This document shows, piece by piece, positions 1-7,760 of a stretch of DNA of 64,000 nucleotides. This DNA comes from Bacteroidota bacterium. Lineage in GTDB: Bacteria; Bacteroidota; Bacteroidia; Chitinophagales; Chitinophagaceae. The DNA lies in contig SYIK01000010.1 of assembly GCA_005798905.1 (NCBI GenBank), positions 62,001-126,000 of the forward strand, written 5' to 3'. Made by a program: the position numbers and the translations under genes. The notes under the pieces were generated by a model. It was not told the DNA's origin and ran no database searches. It saw nothing but the letters and a program-made list of their open reading frames with translations. Every line of letters begins with the position of its first letter. Within the stretch, counting starts at the first letter, position 1.

Positions 1-428
1 TATCTATGTCCGCCAATTTCCGGAACAAAAGTTGGTTCATTTTTTTCTGCGTCGCCACGCAATACCAATACATTGTCAATTCCTAAATAATTCAAAGTTA
101 GTAGTGCATCTTCGGTATCTTCTATATTAAATCCGCCACAAATCAAATGTGGAACGGTATCTACTCGATAACGATTCATGATTGAACCGCAAATTGCTTC
201 CGTTCCTGGACGTTTTCGATACACTACTTTTTCAACGCTACCATCGGGTTTTTTTTTGTTTTTATGTTCGCTTCTATGATAAGTAACATTAATAAAGGAT
301 GGATTGAATTCCATTAAAATATCTAAATGATCATAAACAGCCTGTATCCCTTTTCCTTTTAAAGGAGGAAGTATTTCAAGAGAAACAAGGGTTCCGTTTG
401 CTTTGCGAATATGGTCAATTACTTTCAT
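1..428 (-). CDS. metF: methylenetetrahydrofolate reductase (N-terminal part)
   Basis: The first 142 or so residues of a reductase that converts 5,10-methylene-THF to 5-methyl-THF for methionine synthesis, using FAD and NAD(P)H in the cytoplasm. The N-terminus starts MKVIDHIRKANG and continues with the family's SLEILPP segment, whose Glu corresponds to the catalytic acid. It also shows the NVTYH, PHLICGG and VLVLRGD blocks of the flavin-binding TIM barrel. The rest lies beyond the left edge of the window. I chose the ATG at 428, which matches the usual start of the family. An in-frame ATG at 449 would add seven residues. It is transcribed divergently from lptB. Confidence 0.9.
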   Translation of the reverse strand, partial: MKVIDHIRKANGTLVSLEILPPLKGKGIQAVYDHLDILMEFNPSFINVTYHRSEHKNKKKPDGSVEKVVYRKRPGTEAICGSIMNRYRVDTVPHLICGGFNIEDTEDALLTLNYLGIDNVLVLRGDAEKNEPTFVPEIGGHR

Positions 429-520
429 TTGTAAATTGTTTGCAAACATAATATAGCCGATTGATAATAAAACAAAATATTAAAATTGATTGCTTCGTAT
501 TTCATCATCAACGCATACCT

Positions 521-528
521 TATTTTTG
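521..528 (+). promoter_or_regulatory. -7 promoter box (TAnnTTTG) of lptB
   Basis: TATTTTTG fits the Bacteroidota sigma-ABfr -7 consensus TAnnTTTG exactly. Only six bases separate it from the chosen lptB ATG, so transcription would begin at or just before the start codon and the mRNA would be nearly leaderless. No convincing -33 TTTG was found at the usual spacing. Confidence 0.5.
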
Positions 529-534
529 CTTTGT

Positions 535-1305
535 ATGTCAATTTCAATTCAAACAAAAAATCTTGTCAAGCGATATGGCCATCGCACGGTTGTAGATAAT
601 GTTTCGATTGAAGTAAACCAGGGAGAGATTGTTGGTTTGCTTGGGCCAAATGGTGCTGGTAAAACAACCACATTTTATCAGGTTGTTGGATTAATCAAAC
701 CAGATGATGGAGCTGTTTTTTTGGATGATAAAAATATAACCACATTACCTATGTACAAAAGAGCAAAAATGGGAATTGGTTATTTACCGCAAGAACCATC
801 CATATTTCGAAAATTGACAGTAGAAGACAACCTGCTTGCTATTTTAGAAATGACTACATTAAATAAAGAAGTGCGTAAACAAAAACTAGAACAGCTCCTT
901 TTAGAATTTCGATTACAACATGTTAGAAAAAATATGGGTGATGTGCTTAGTGGCGGAGAAAGAAGAAGAACAGAAATTGCCAGAGCACTATCGGTAGATC
1001 CAAAATTTATATTGCTCGATGAACCATTTGCTGGCATTGACCCTATTGCAGTAGAGGATATTCAAAGTATTGTAGCAAAATTAAAATATAAAAATATTGG
1101 CATCCTCATCACCGATCACAATGTAACCGAAACGCTTTCTATTTGCGACCGCGCTTATCTTTTAATTGAAGGAAAAATATTCAAACACGGAACCGCCGAA
1201 GAGTTAGCTGCCGATGACGATGTGCGAAAATTGTATCTCGGAAGAAATTTTGAATTAAAAAGAAAAGAATATTTGCACCAAGAAGCAAAAGAATCTGTTC
1301 AATAA
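535..1305 (+). CDS. lptB: LPS export ABC transporter ATPase LptB
   Basis: ATPase of the LptB2FG complex, which extracts lipopolysaccharide from the inner membrane and pushes it across the periplasmic LptA bridge. The protein has 256 residues, a normal family length. It shows Walker [10 protein letters not shown] at 37-45, a Q-loop with Q86 in YLPQEPSIF, the signature LSGGE at 138-142, Walker B ILLDEP at 159-164 and the switch histidine H195 in ITDHNV. The [12 protein letters not shown] run and DHNVTETL are typical of LptB rather than of other ABC ATPases. An upstream in-frame extension of 15 residues exists, but the -7 box at 521-528 supports the start at 535. The next gene, a GH3 protein, follows after 36 bp. 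Confidence 0.93.
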   Translation: MSISIQTKNLVKRYGHRTVVDNVSIEVNQGEIVGLLGPNGAGKTTTFYQVVGLIKPDDGAVFLDDKNITTLPMYKRAKMGIGYLPQEPSIFRKLTVEDNLLAILEMTTLNKEVRKQKLEQLLLEFRLQHVRKNMGDVLSGGERRRTEIARALSVDPKFILLDEPFAGIDPIAVEDIQSIVAKLKYKNIGILITDHNVTETLSICDRAYLLIEGKIFKHGTAEELAADDDVRKLYLGRNFELKRKEYLHQEAKESVQ

Positions 1306-1341
1306 AGTTTTCCATAAATAATTTTATCTTGCTAACTATCA

Positions 1342-2868
1342 ATGAATCTGCTTAGTCCAGCCATATCATCTCTTGCCCGAATGCGAATGTGGCGCATAGA
1401 CGCATGGAAAGAAAACGCCGAGGATGTTCAGCGCGATGTATTACAAAATTTAGTAACCGCAGCACAATACACCGAATTTGGAAGAAGGTATAATTTTTCT
1501 CAGCTTTCTAATATCCGCGATTTTAAAAATGCAATTCCAATTCATGAATACGATGATTTAAAACCTTACATCAATCGAATGATGAAAGGCGAACAAAATG
1601 TTTTATGGAATACGCCAATTTATTGGTTTGCGAAAAGCAGCGGAACCACAAGCGATAAAAGTAAATTCATTCCTGTAAGTGAAGAAAGTTTACAGGATTG
1701 TCATTACAAAGCCGCAAAAGATGTACTAACGCTTTATTATAATTTCAATCCAAATTCTGAATTGTTAACTAGTAAAGGATTGATTATTGGTGGAAGCCAC
1801 ACCATTAACCCGATGAATGAAGAAGCGCAATACGGCGACTTAAGCGCAGTGCTTTTGCAAAACACACCTTTTTGGGGAAACTGGTTTCGAACGCCAGATT
1901 TAGACATTGCGTTGATGAATGAATGGGAATCGAAAATTGAAAAATTAGCAAGTTCAACTTCAAAAGAAAATGTATCATCTATTTCGGGGGTGCCAACTTG
2001 GACACTTGTTTTGTTTAAAAGAATATTAGAAATCACCGGTAAAAAAACTATTTCCGAAGTGTGGCCCTTGCTGGAGCTTTACTTACACGGCGGCGTTTCT
2101 TTTACACCTTATAAAGAACAGTTTGAAAAAATTATTGGCAAAAACATTCACTATTTAGAAATGTACAATGCAAGTGAAGGATTTTTTGCAGCATCAGAAA
2201 AACCGGGTGAGGAAGAAATGTTACTGTTTTTAGATTACGGAATTTTTATGGAATTTATGCCTGTCGGTGAATACGGAAAACAAGAGCCAAAAACAATCGG
2301 ATTAAAAGAAATAGAGCTTTTTAAAAATTATGCTTTAGTAATTTCTACCAATGGAGGGCTGTGGCGTTATTTATTGGGAGATACCATTCAATTCACTTCT
2401 TTGTCTCCGTATAAAATAAAGGTTACTGGTAGATTAAAACAATACATCAATGCTTTTGGAGAAGAGTTAATGGTGGACAATACAGACAAAGCGATGGCGA
2501 TTGCTTGTGAAAAAACAAAATCTTCCATTATAGATTACACTGCTTCGCCGGTATATTTTTCCGAAACATCAAATGGTGCACACGAGTGGTTGATTGAGTT
2601 TGAAAAAGAACCAGAAAGTTTGAATCAATTTACAATCGAGCTCGACAATGCATTAAAAAATATAAATAGCGACTACGAAGCAAAGCGTTATAAAAACATG
2701 GCACTCCGTTTGCCAATAATTACCAAGCTGCCCAAAGGTGTTTTCTCTAAGTGGCTGCAAAGCAAAAACAAACTGGGGGGACAACACAAAGTACCACGAC
2801 TTTCTAACAAAAGAATTTATTTAGAAGAAATTTTAGCAATTTTAAAAACTACATTTGTAAATAATTAA
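1342..2868 (+). CDS. GH3 superfamily acyl-adenylate/amide synthetase-like protein
   Basis: A 508-residue member of the GH3 fold (ANL adenylating superfamily), named after plant enzymes that conjugate amino acids to jasmonate or auxin. Bacterial members are widespread in Bacteroidota but I know of no settled substrate. Three ATP-binding motifs are recognisable: SSGTTS at 99-104 followed by lysines, YNASEG at 275-280, and WRYLLGDT ending at 348. LYLHGGVSFTPYKEQF near 250 is also characteristic. No signal peptide or membrane segment is seen, so it should be cytoplasmic. It sits 11 bp before fabG and is probably co-transcribed, which hints at a lipid or acyl substrate. A paralogue lies at 35120-36652. 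TATCTTGC at 1325-1332 may be an imperfect -7 box. Confidence 0.85.
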   Translation: MNLLSPAISSLARMRMWRIDAWKENAEDVQRDVLQNLVTAAQYTEFGRRYNFSQLSNIRDFKNAIPIHEYDDLKPYINRMMKGEQNVLWNTPIYWFAKSSGTTSDKSKFIPVSEESLQDCHYKAAKDVLTLYYNFNPNSELLTSKGLIIGGSHTINPMNEEAQYGDLSAVLLQNTPFWGNWFRTPDLDIALMNEWESKIEKLASSTSKENVSSISGVPTWTLVLFKRILEITGKKTISEVWPLLELYLHGGVSFTPYKEQFEKIIGKNIHYLEMYNASEGFFAASEKPGEEEMLLFLDYGIFMEFMPVGEYGKQEPKTIGLKEIELFKNYALVISTNGGLWRYLLGDTIQFTSLSPYKIKVTGRLKQYINAFGEELMVDNTDKAMAIACEKTKSSIIDYTASPVYFSETSNGAHEWLIEFEKEPESLNQFTIELDNALKNINSDYEAKRYKNMALRLPIITKLPKGVFSKWLQSKNKLGGQHKVPRLSNKRIYLEEILAILKTTFVNN

Positions 2869-2879
2869 TTTTCATTTAC

Positions 2880-3635
2880 ATGAAACTTTTAAAAGATAAA
2901 GTAGCAATCGTTACTGGTGGGGCACGAGGAATTGGCGAAGCAATCGTATTAAAATTTGCAGAGCAAGGTGCCGATGTGGCTTTCACTTATGTAAGCGATA
3001 GTAGCATTGATAAAGCAAATGCGCTTGAATTAAAACTAATTTCATTGGGTGTAAAAGCAAAAGCATACAAAACAAATGCCGGCGATTTTATTCAATGCGA
3101 AACTTTTGTAGCTGACGTTTTAAAAGAATTTGGAACCATTGATATTTGTGTAAACAACGCAGGAATTTCTAAAGACAATTTATTGTTACGCATGAATGAA
3201 GAACAATGGAGCAGTGTAATTAATACAAATCTTAACAGTGTTTTTTACATGACCAAACAAGTTATTCGCCCAATGATGAAAGCAAAAACCGGAAGCATAA
3301 TAAATATGAGTTCGATAATTGGAGAAATGGGAAATGCCGGACAAAGTAGCTATGCAGCTAGCAAAGCAGGTATTATTGGGTTTACAAAATCGGTTGCGAA
3401 AGAATTAGGAAGTAGAAATATTCGGTGCAATTGCATTGCTCCGGGATTTGTAGAAACAGATATGACGAGTTATTTAAAAGATGGCGAAGGTGCGGAAAAA
3501 TATAAAGCAGGAATTCCGCTCGGTCGATTTGCAAGCGCTGATGATATTGCCAACACAGCTTTGTTTTTAGCAAGCGATTTGGGAAATTATATTACCGGAC
3601 AAACAATAAGTGTTTGTGGCGGATTGAATATTTAA
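2880..3635 (+). CDS. fabG: 3-oxoacyl-[acyl-carrier-protein] reductase (SDR)
   Basis: Short-chain dehydrogenase of 251 residues that most likely performs the NADPH-dependent ketoreduction step of fatty acid elongation. The Rossmann glycine motif TGGARGIG is at 12-19, NNAG at 92-95, and the catalytic Ser-Tyr-Lys triad at S144 or S145, Y158 and K162 in the YAASK block. The C-terminus GNYITGQTISVCGG is the standard FabG ending. The gene follows the GH3 gene by 11 bp and precedes a carbonic anhydrase by 18 bp, which suggests one transcript. Because SDRs are versatile and no other fab gene is adjacent, a dedicated reductase working with the GH3 protein is possible. Confidence 0.85.
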   Translation: MKLLKDKVAIVTGGARGIGEAIVLKFAEQGADVAFTYVSDSSIDKANALELKLISLGVKAKAYKTNAGDFIQCETFVADVLKEFGTIDICVNNAGISKDNLLLRMNEEQWSSVINTNLNSVFYMTKQVIRPMMKAKTGSIINMSSIIGEMGNAGQSSYAASKAGIIGFTKSVAKELGSRNIRCNCIAPGFVETDMTSYLKDGEGAEKYKAGIPLGRFASADDIANTALFLASDLGNYITGQTISVCGGLNI

Positions 3636-3653
3636 TTTTTAAAATAGACTTTC

Positions 3654-4286
3654 TTGAAACCATTTGAAAAAATATTAAAGGACAATAAAACTTGGGCGGC
3701 GCAACAACTTGCTACAGATCCTACATATTTTAAAAGACTGATTGAAATTCAAAGCCCGGAAGTTTTGTGGATTGGCTGTAGCGACAGTCGTGTGCCAGCT
3801 GATAAAATTACAGGAACACAACCTGGAGAAATATTTGTTCACCGCAATGTTGCCAACTTGGTTGTGCATACCGATTTAAATTTATTAAGTGTTTTACAGT
3901 ATGCGGTTGATGTATTAAAAGTAAAACACATAATTGTTTGTGGCCACCACAACTGTGGTGGAGTGCGGGCTGCGCTTAGCAATCAAAGTCTCGGATTGAT
4001 TGATAAATGGTTGTGGAATATTAAAAATGTTTATCGTCAATATAAAAAAGAAATCAATGCGCAAAGTAGTGAAGATGCAAAAGTTGATTTACTTACTGAG
4101 CTAAATGTAAAAGAGCAAGTATTGAATTTGGCCAAAACATCCATTGTTCAAAAATCTTGGAAAGAAAACAATGCCCCCGATTTACACGGTTGGGTTTATG
4201 ATTTAAGAGATGGAATTATTAATCCTGTTTTTGACATACCTGCAGGAAGCAAAGTAGATGAAATTTTTGAATACGATAATTTATAA
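3654..4286 (+). CDS. can: beta-class carbonic anhydrase
   Basis: Zinc enzyme interconverting CO2 and bicarbonate, providing bicarbonate for carboxylases in the cytoplasm. All zinc and catalytic residues of the beta class are present: C42 and D44 in WIGCSDSRVP, and H98 and C101 in VCGHHNCGGV. The length of 210 residues is typical. The start is TTG, chosen because it gives the conserved N-terminus shortly before the first motif and there is no earlier ATG in frame. It is the last gene of the apparent GH3-fabG-can run and converges on the enoyl-CoA hydratase gene, leaving 22 bp between stops. The bicarbonate link to fatty acid synthesis through acetyl-CoA carboxylase makes the pairing with fabG plausible, but that is inference. 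Confidence 0.92.
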   Translation: MKPFEKILKDNKTWAAQQLATDPTYFKRLIEIQSPEVLWIGCSDSRVPADKITGTQPGEIFVHRNVANLVVHTDLNLLSVLQYAVDVLKVKHIIVCGHHNCGGVRAALSNQSLGLIDKWLWNIKNVYRQYKKEINAQSSEDAKVDLLTELNVKEQVLNLAKTSIVQKSWKENNAPDLHGWVYDLRDGIINPVFDIPAGSKVDEIFEYDNL

Positions 4287-4308
4287 AATTGAACGCGCTG
4301 CAAAAAAA

Positions 4309-5079
4309 TTATTTTGTTTTAAATTTTTCGATTGCTTTTTTTGTGAATTCGCTCAACACTAATCGTCCACTTATTTTTGCTCGCTCCGTTAATAATTTAT
4401 CCCAATGTTCTGTTCCTTGCCAAAATGTTTTTTTCATTTCCTTCATTGCTTCAGCGCTTGACATTTCTAAACTTTGTGCAAGCCGATTTATGGATTCATC
4501 CATTTCAACTGTTGTAGCATGCACTTCGGCAAACAATCCTTTTCGCCTTGCCCAGTCTGCGCTTCGCCAATGTGTTGCATCAATCGCCAATTGAGAAAAA
4601 TATGAAAGCCCAATTTTTCTTTCCACCGCAGGCCCAACTACAAACGGCCCGATACCAACCGCTAATTCGCTTAGTTTTATTTCGGCAGTATCGGTTGCAA
4701 TTGCGTAATCAACAGCAGCGGCAAGCCCAACGCCCCCTCCCACACATTTGCCTTGAATGCGACCAATAATAAATTTTGGACAAAGTCGTATTGCGTTTAT
4801 AACAAGTGCAAAACCGCTGAAAAATTTCAACCCCTCTATTTCTGTTTTAATTGTTTTTAATTCTTCGAAAGAAGCGCCGGCACAAAATACTTTTTCGCCA
4901 TGCGAACGAAGAACAATAACCAACACGTTTGGATTTTCGCCAGCCTGTTGAATAGCTGCAGCAAGGTTGTGTAAAATTTTTGCAGGCAAAGAATTACTTT
5001 GCGGATGAAAAAATTCTATTGTACAAATTCCTTTATGAATTTCTGATTTTACATATTCGGAAACTAATTCGTTTGACAT
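4309..5079 (-). CDS. enoyl-CoA hydratase/isomerase family protein
   Basis: Crotonase-fold protein of 256 residues. The oxyanion-hole signatures are visible as FCAGASFEEL and GKCVGGGVGLAAAVDYAIA, and the Glu-bearing segment is SELAVGIGPFVVG. The standard product would hydrate or isomerise an enoyl-CoA. Immediately downstream on the same strand is paaZ after 86 bp of upstream DNA, and the next gene belongs to a family often seen beside paa genes. A role as a ring-1,2-epoxyphenylacetyl-CoA isomerase or 2,3-dehydroadipyl-CoA hydratase (PaaG or PaaF type) is therefore reasonable. I cannot assign the exact subfamily. The gene lies downstream of paaZ in the transcription direction and may form its operon end. 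Confidence 0.8.
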   Translation of the reverse strand: MSNELVSEYVKSEIHKGICTIEFFHPQSNSLPAKILHNLAAAIQQAGENPNVLVIVLRSHGEKVFCAGASFEELKTIKTEIEGLKFFSGFALVINAIRLCPKFIIGRIQGKCVGGGVGLAAAVDYAIATDTAEIKLSELAVGIGPFVVGPAVERKIGLSYFSQLAIDATHWRSADWARRKGLFAEVHATTVEMDESINRLAQSLEMSSAEAMKEMKKTFWQGTEHWDKLLTERAKISGRLVLSEFTKKAIEKFKTK

Positions 5080-5165
5080 AAAAAAACCTATTTTATCGCT
5101 CGTTAAATGACCGCCATATAATTATACGCTTTTAATAAATGTGCTACAAATTAATTACTGTTTAA

Positions 5166-7214
5166 TTATACTTTTCGTTGTACCATGGTAAGAATAGTTG
5201 CAACACCAACAATAGGTTCGTTTGAGCAGTCCAACATTTCCACAAACCATTTTACAATTCCTTTATCAATATCCGTTTCTTCTTTTTTATCCGATGGTAA
5301 TTTTTCTTTGCATGTAAATCGAATATGAATTTCAGTGCCCGGATAAACCGGTTTTGTAAATCGCAGTTCATCAATTCCATAGTTTAACAAAACAGGATTT
5401 TTTTCATATCCTTCTACAAATAATCCGGCAGCTATGCTCATAATAAAATAACCGTGTGCTACTTTTTGTTCAAACATGGTTCCTGCAAAATCAGTTGTTT
5501 CTTTGTGTGCATAAAAATGATCGCCACTCAAATCTGCAAAACGATCAATGTCTTCGCTGGTAATAATTCTTTTTTTAGTAATGATTTGTTCGCCAATTTC
5601 CAGTTCTTCAAAATATTTTTTAAAGGGATGTTTCTCCGAAATTTTTCCTTTTGCATTTGGCTGAAATACATTGGTGATATTGGTTATCATTGTTGGCGAA
5701 CCTTGAATTGCGGTTCTTTGTAAATAATGTTTTACGCCACGTACGCCCCCCATTTCTTCTCCTCCTCCGGCGCGGCCCGGGCCGCCGTGAACCAACAATG
5801 GAAGTGGAGAGCCGTGGCCCGTACTTTCTTTTGCACATTCATTATTCAACACCAAAATTCTTCCGTGGTGTGTGGCGGCTTCAAGCACATATTGTTTTGC
5901 AATTTTATTATCTGCTGTTACTATTGATGAGCAAAGACTTCCTTTTCCTTTTTTACTTAGTTCAATTGCTTCATCAATATTTTTATACGGCATGATTGTA
6001 CTTACAGGGCCAAATGCTTCCACCGAATGAACTTCATTTGATTCAAATGGTTTTTCATTTAGCAATAATAGCGGAGAAAGAAATGCTCCTTTTTTTTCAT
6101 CGGCATCAATTAATGAAACACTGTCGAGTGAACCATAAATTAATTGCGATGAAGCCAATAGTTTTTGAACTTGAGATTTTACTTCTTTTCGTTGATCTTG
6201 CCCTGCCAAGCTTCCCATTCTTACTTTTTCGTTTAGCGGATCACCAATTGCAACTTGTGATAATGAAGCAGTGATTGACTTCCAAACAGATTCTATTTTA
6301 TTTTCTGGTACAAATATTCTTCGAATAGCGGTGCATTTTTGCCCGGCTTTTGCCGTCATTTCTTTTCTTACTTCTTTAATAAAAATATCCCACTCGGGCA
6401 TTTCTGGTGTTACATCATTTCCAAGAACAATGCAATTCAAACTATCTGCTTCCATATTAAACGAAACAGATTCGCTTACAATTTTCGGGTACGATTTTAA
6501 CAACAAACCCGTTGTTGCACTTCCGGTAAATGTTACCACATCTTGTGCGGTTACATAATTTAATAAATCGCCGGCACTTCCACAAACCAACTGCAGTGCG
6601 CCTTTTGGTAAAATGTTTGAAGCAATAATTTCTTTTACCACTGCCTGCGTTAAATAAGAAGTTACTGTTGCTGGTTTTACAATTGCCGGCATTCCTGCCA
6701 ACCAATTAACAGCACATTTTTCCAACATTCCCCAAACCGGAAAATTAAATGCATTGATATGAATTGCTACCCCTTCTTTTGGTGTAAGAATGTGTGTGCC
6801 CATAAAACTATTATTCTTACCAAAATTGTGCGACTCGCCGTCAATACAAAAAGTTTCGTCTTGAAATTTTTTCCGCAAAGACGCATTAGCAAAAAGATTT
6901 CCAATTCCTCCTTCAATATCTATCCAACTGTCGGCTTTTGTTGCGCCTGTTTGATAACTAATTGCATAAAATTTTTCAAGATGATTGCGCAAATGAAGCG
7001 CTAATGCTTTCAACATTCTCCCTCTTTCATGAAATGTCATTTTTCGCAAAGCGGCATTCCCATTACTTCGTGCATATTCAAGTGCAGCTTCAAAATCAAT
7101 TCCCTTACTTGATGCCGAAGCAATGTAATCGCCCGTCACAGCGTTGTATAACGACTGGCCTTCTCCGTCTCCCAACATCCATTTTTCTGAAATATAATTT
7201 TCAAGCATATTCAT
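5166..7214 (-). CDS. paaZ: bifunctional oxepin-CoA hydrolase / 3-oxo-5,6-dehydrosuberyl-CoA semialdehyde dehydrogenase
   Basis: Ring-opening enzyme of aerobic phenylacetyl-CoA degradation. It has 682 residues, the same size class as E. coli PaaZ. The N-terminal aldehyde dehydrogenase domain spans about 1-510 with catalytic E255 and C294 (in GQKC), matching E256 and C295 of E. coli. The C-terminal MaoC-type hotdog hydratase spans about 530-680, with D565 and H570 in the LSGDHFYAH motif, equivalent to D561 and H566. HGGPGRAGGGEEMGG is the conserved PaaZ linker and causes a conspicuous GC-rich patch near 5755-5800. Both active sites look intact. The multicomponent epoxidase (paaABCDE), paaK and thiolase are not in this window. 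Confidence 0.92.
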   Translation of the reverse strand: MNMLENYISEKWMLGDGEGQSLYNAVTGDYIASASSKGIDFEAALEYARSNGNAALRKMTFHERGRMLKALALHLRNHLEKFYAISYQTGATKADSWIDIEGGIGNLFANASLRKKFQDETFCIDGESHNFGKNNSFMGTHILTPKEGVAIHINAFNFPVWGMLEKCAVNWLAGMPAIVKPATVTSYLTQAVVKEIIASNILPKGALQLVCGSAGDLLNYVTAQDVVTFTGSATTGLLLKSYPKIVSESVSFNMEADSLNCIVLGNDVTPEMPEWDIFIKEVRKEMTAKAGQKCTAIRRIFVPENKIESVWKSITASLSQVAIGDPLNEKVRMGSLAGQDQRKEVKSQVQKLLASSQLIYGSLDSVSLIDADEKKGAFLSPLLLLNEKPFESNEVHSVEAFGPVSTIMPYKNIDEAIELSKKGKGSLCSSIVTADNKIAKQYVLEAATHHGRILVLNNECAKESTGHGSPLPLLVHGGPGRAGGGEEMGGVRGVKHYLQRTAIQGSPTMITNITNVFQPNAKGKISEKHPFKKYFEELEIGEQIITKKRIITSEDIDRFADLSGDHFYAHKETTDFAGTMFEQKVAHGYFIMSIAAGLFVEGYEKNPVLLNYGIDELRFTKPVYPGTEIHIRFTCKEKLPSDKKEETDIDKGIVKWFVEMLDCSNEPIVGVATILTMVQRKV

Positions 7215-7253
7215 TACTGAAATATTTTTAATAAAGTTAAATCAAAAAATGGG

Positions 7254-7721
7254 TTAGATCAAGGCAAACTGTTTCAAATGATGTGTAACGTGTTTGTGGT
7301 GCAATTGCACCCATTCTAAAAAATTAAGTTCTCCAAATACAGGGTGAGTTTTTTTGTGCAAAATATTTTGCTCGTAATACAAAAAGAAATTTTGTATGGC
7401 TTTTTCCAATTCGCTAATCGCTTCCGACATATTTGTTTTCCTTAGTGGTAGCGGATCTTCGGGTAAAATTCCGAATGGTGCTTTTGTGTTTTCTCTAAAT
7501 TCTTTTTCACTCAATAAAAACGCTTTTAGTTTTTGCAAATGTTCGGGCGGTGATACTAATGGGATATTTAATTTTCCTGTTGATACAAGAAAAAAACCTG
7601 TTACGTGCTCCACCATTTGTTGCGCATTCATCTTACCCCATTTTCCTTTTGTGTCTGCTGATAAATTATTTAATTTTCCAATAAATTCGTTTTTAAGAAA
7701 ATTTATTTTTTCAATCGTCAT
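7254..7721 (-). CDS. DinB/DUF1569-like protein
   Basis: A 155-residue protein with the shape of the DinB/YfiT four-helix metal-binding superfamily. The N-terminal block GKWGKMNAQQMVEHV places a histidine at H39, and the C-terminal block FLEWVQLHHKHVTHHLKQF supplies the other likely metal-ligand histidines. Members are usually thiol-dependent transferases or are uncharacterised. It is followed closely on the same strand by paaZ (39 bp), and similar proteins are often found beside paa genes in Bacteroidota, so a helper role in aromatic degradation is possible. No signal peptide or membrane segment is present. The precise reaction is unknown. Confidence 0.7.
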   Translation of the reverse strand: MTIEKINFLKNEFIGKLNNLSADTKGKWGKMNAQQMVEHVTGFFLVSTGKLNIPLVSPPEHLQKLKAFLLSEKEFRENTKAPFGILPEDPLPLRKTNMSEAISELEKAIQNFFLYYEQNILHKKTHPVFGELNFLEWVQLHHKHVTHHLKQFALI

Positions 7722-7760
7722 GAAGTTTCTTTTGATACAAGTTAATAAAAAGAAAATGTT

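Noticed and set aside
5755-5800. GC-rich patch inside paaZ as a sign of horizontal transfer
   Set aside because: It encodes the glycine-, proline- and arginine-rich GGPGRAGGGEEMGG stretch that is conserved in PaaZ, so amino acid composition explains it.
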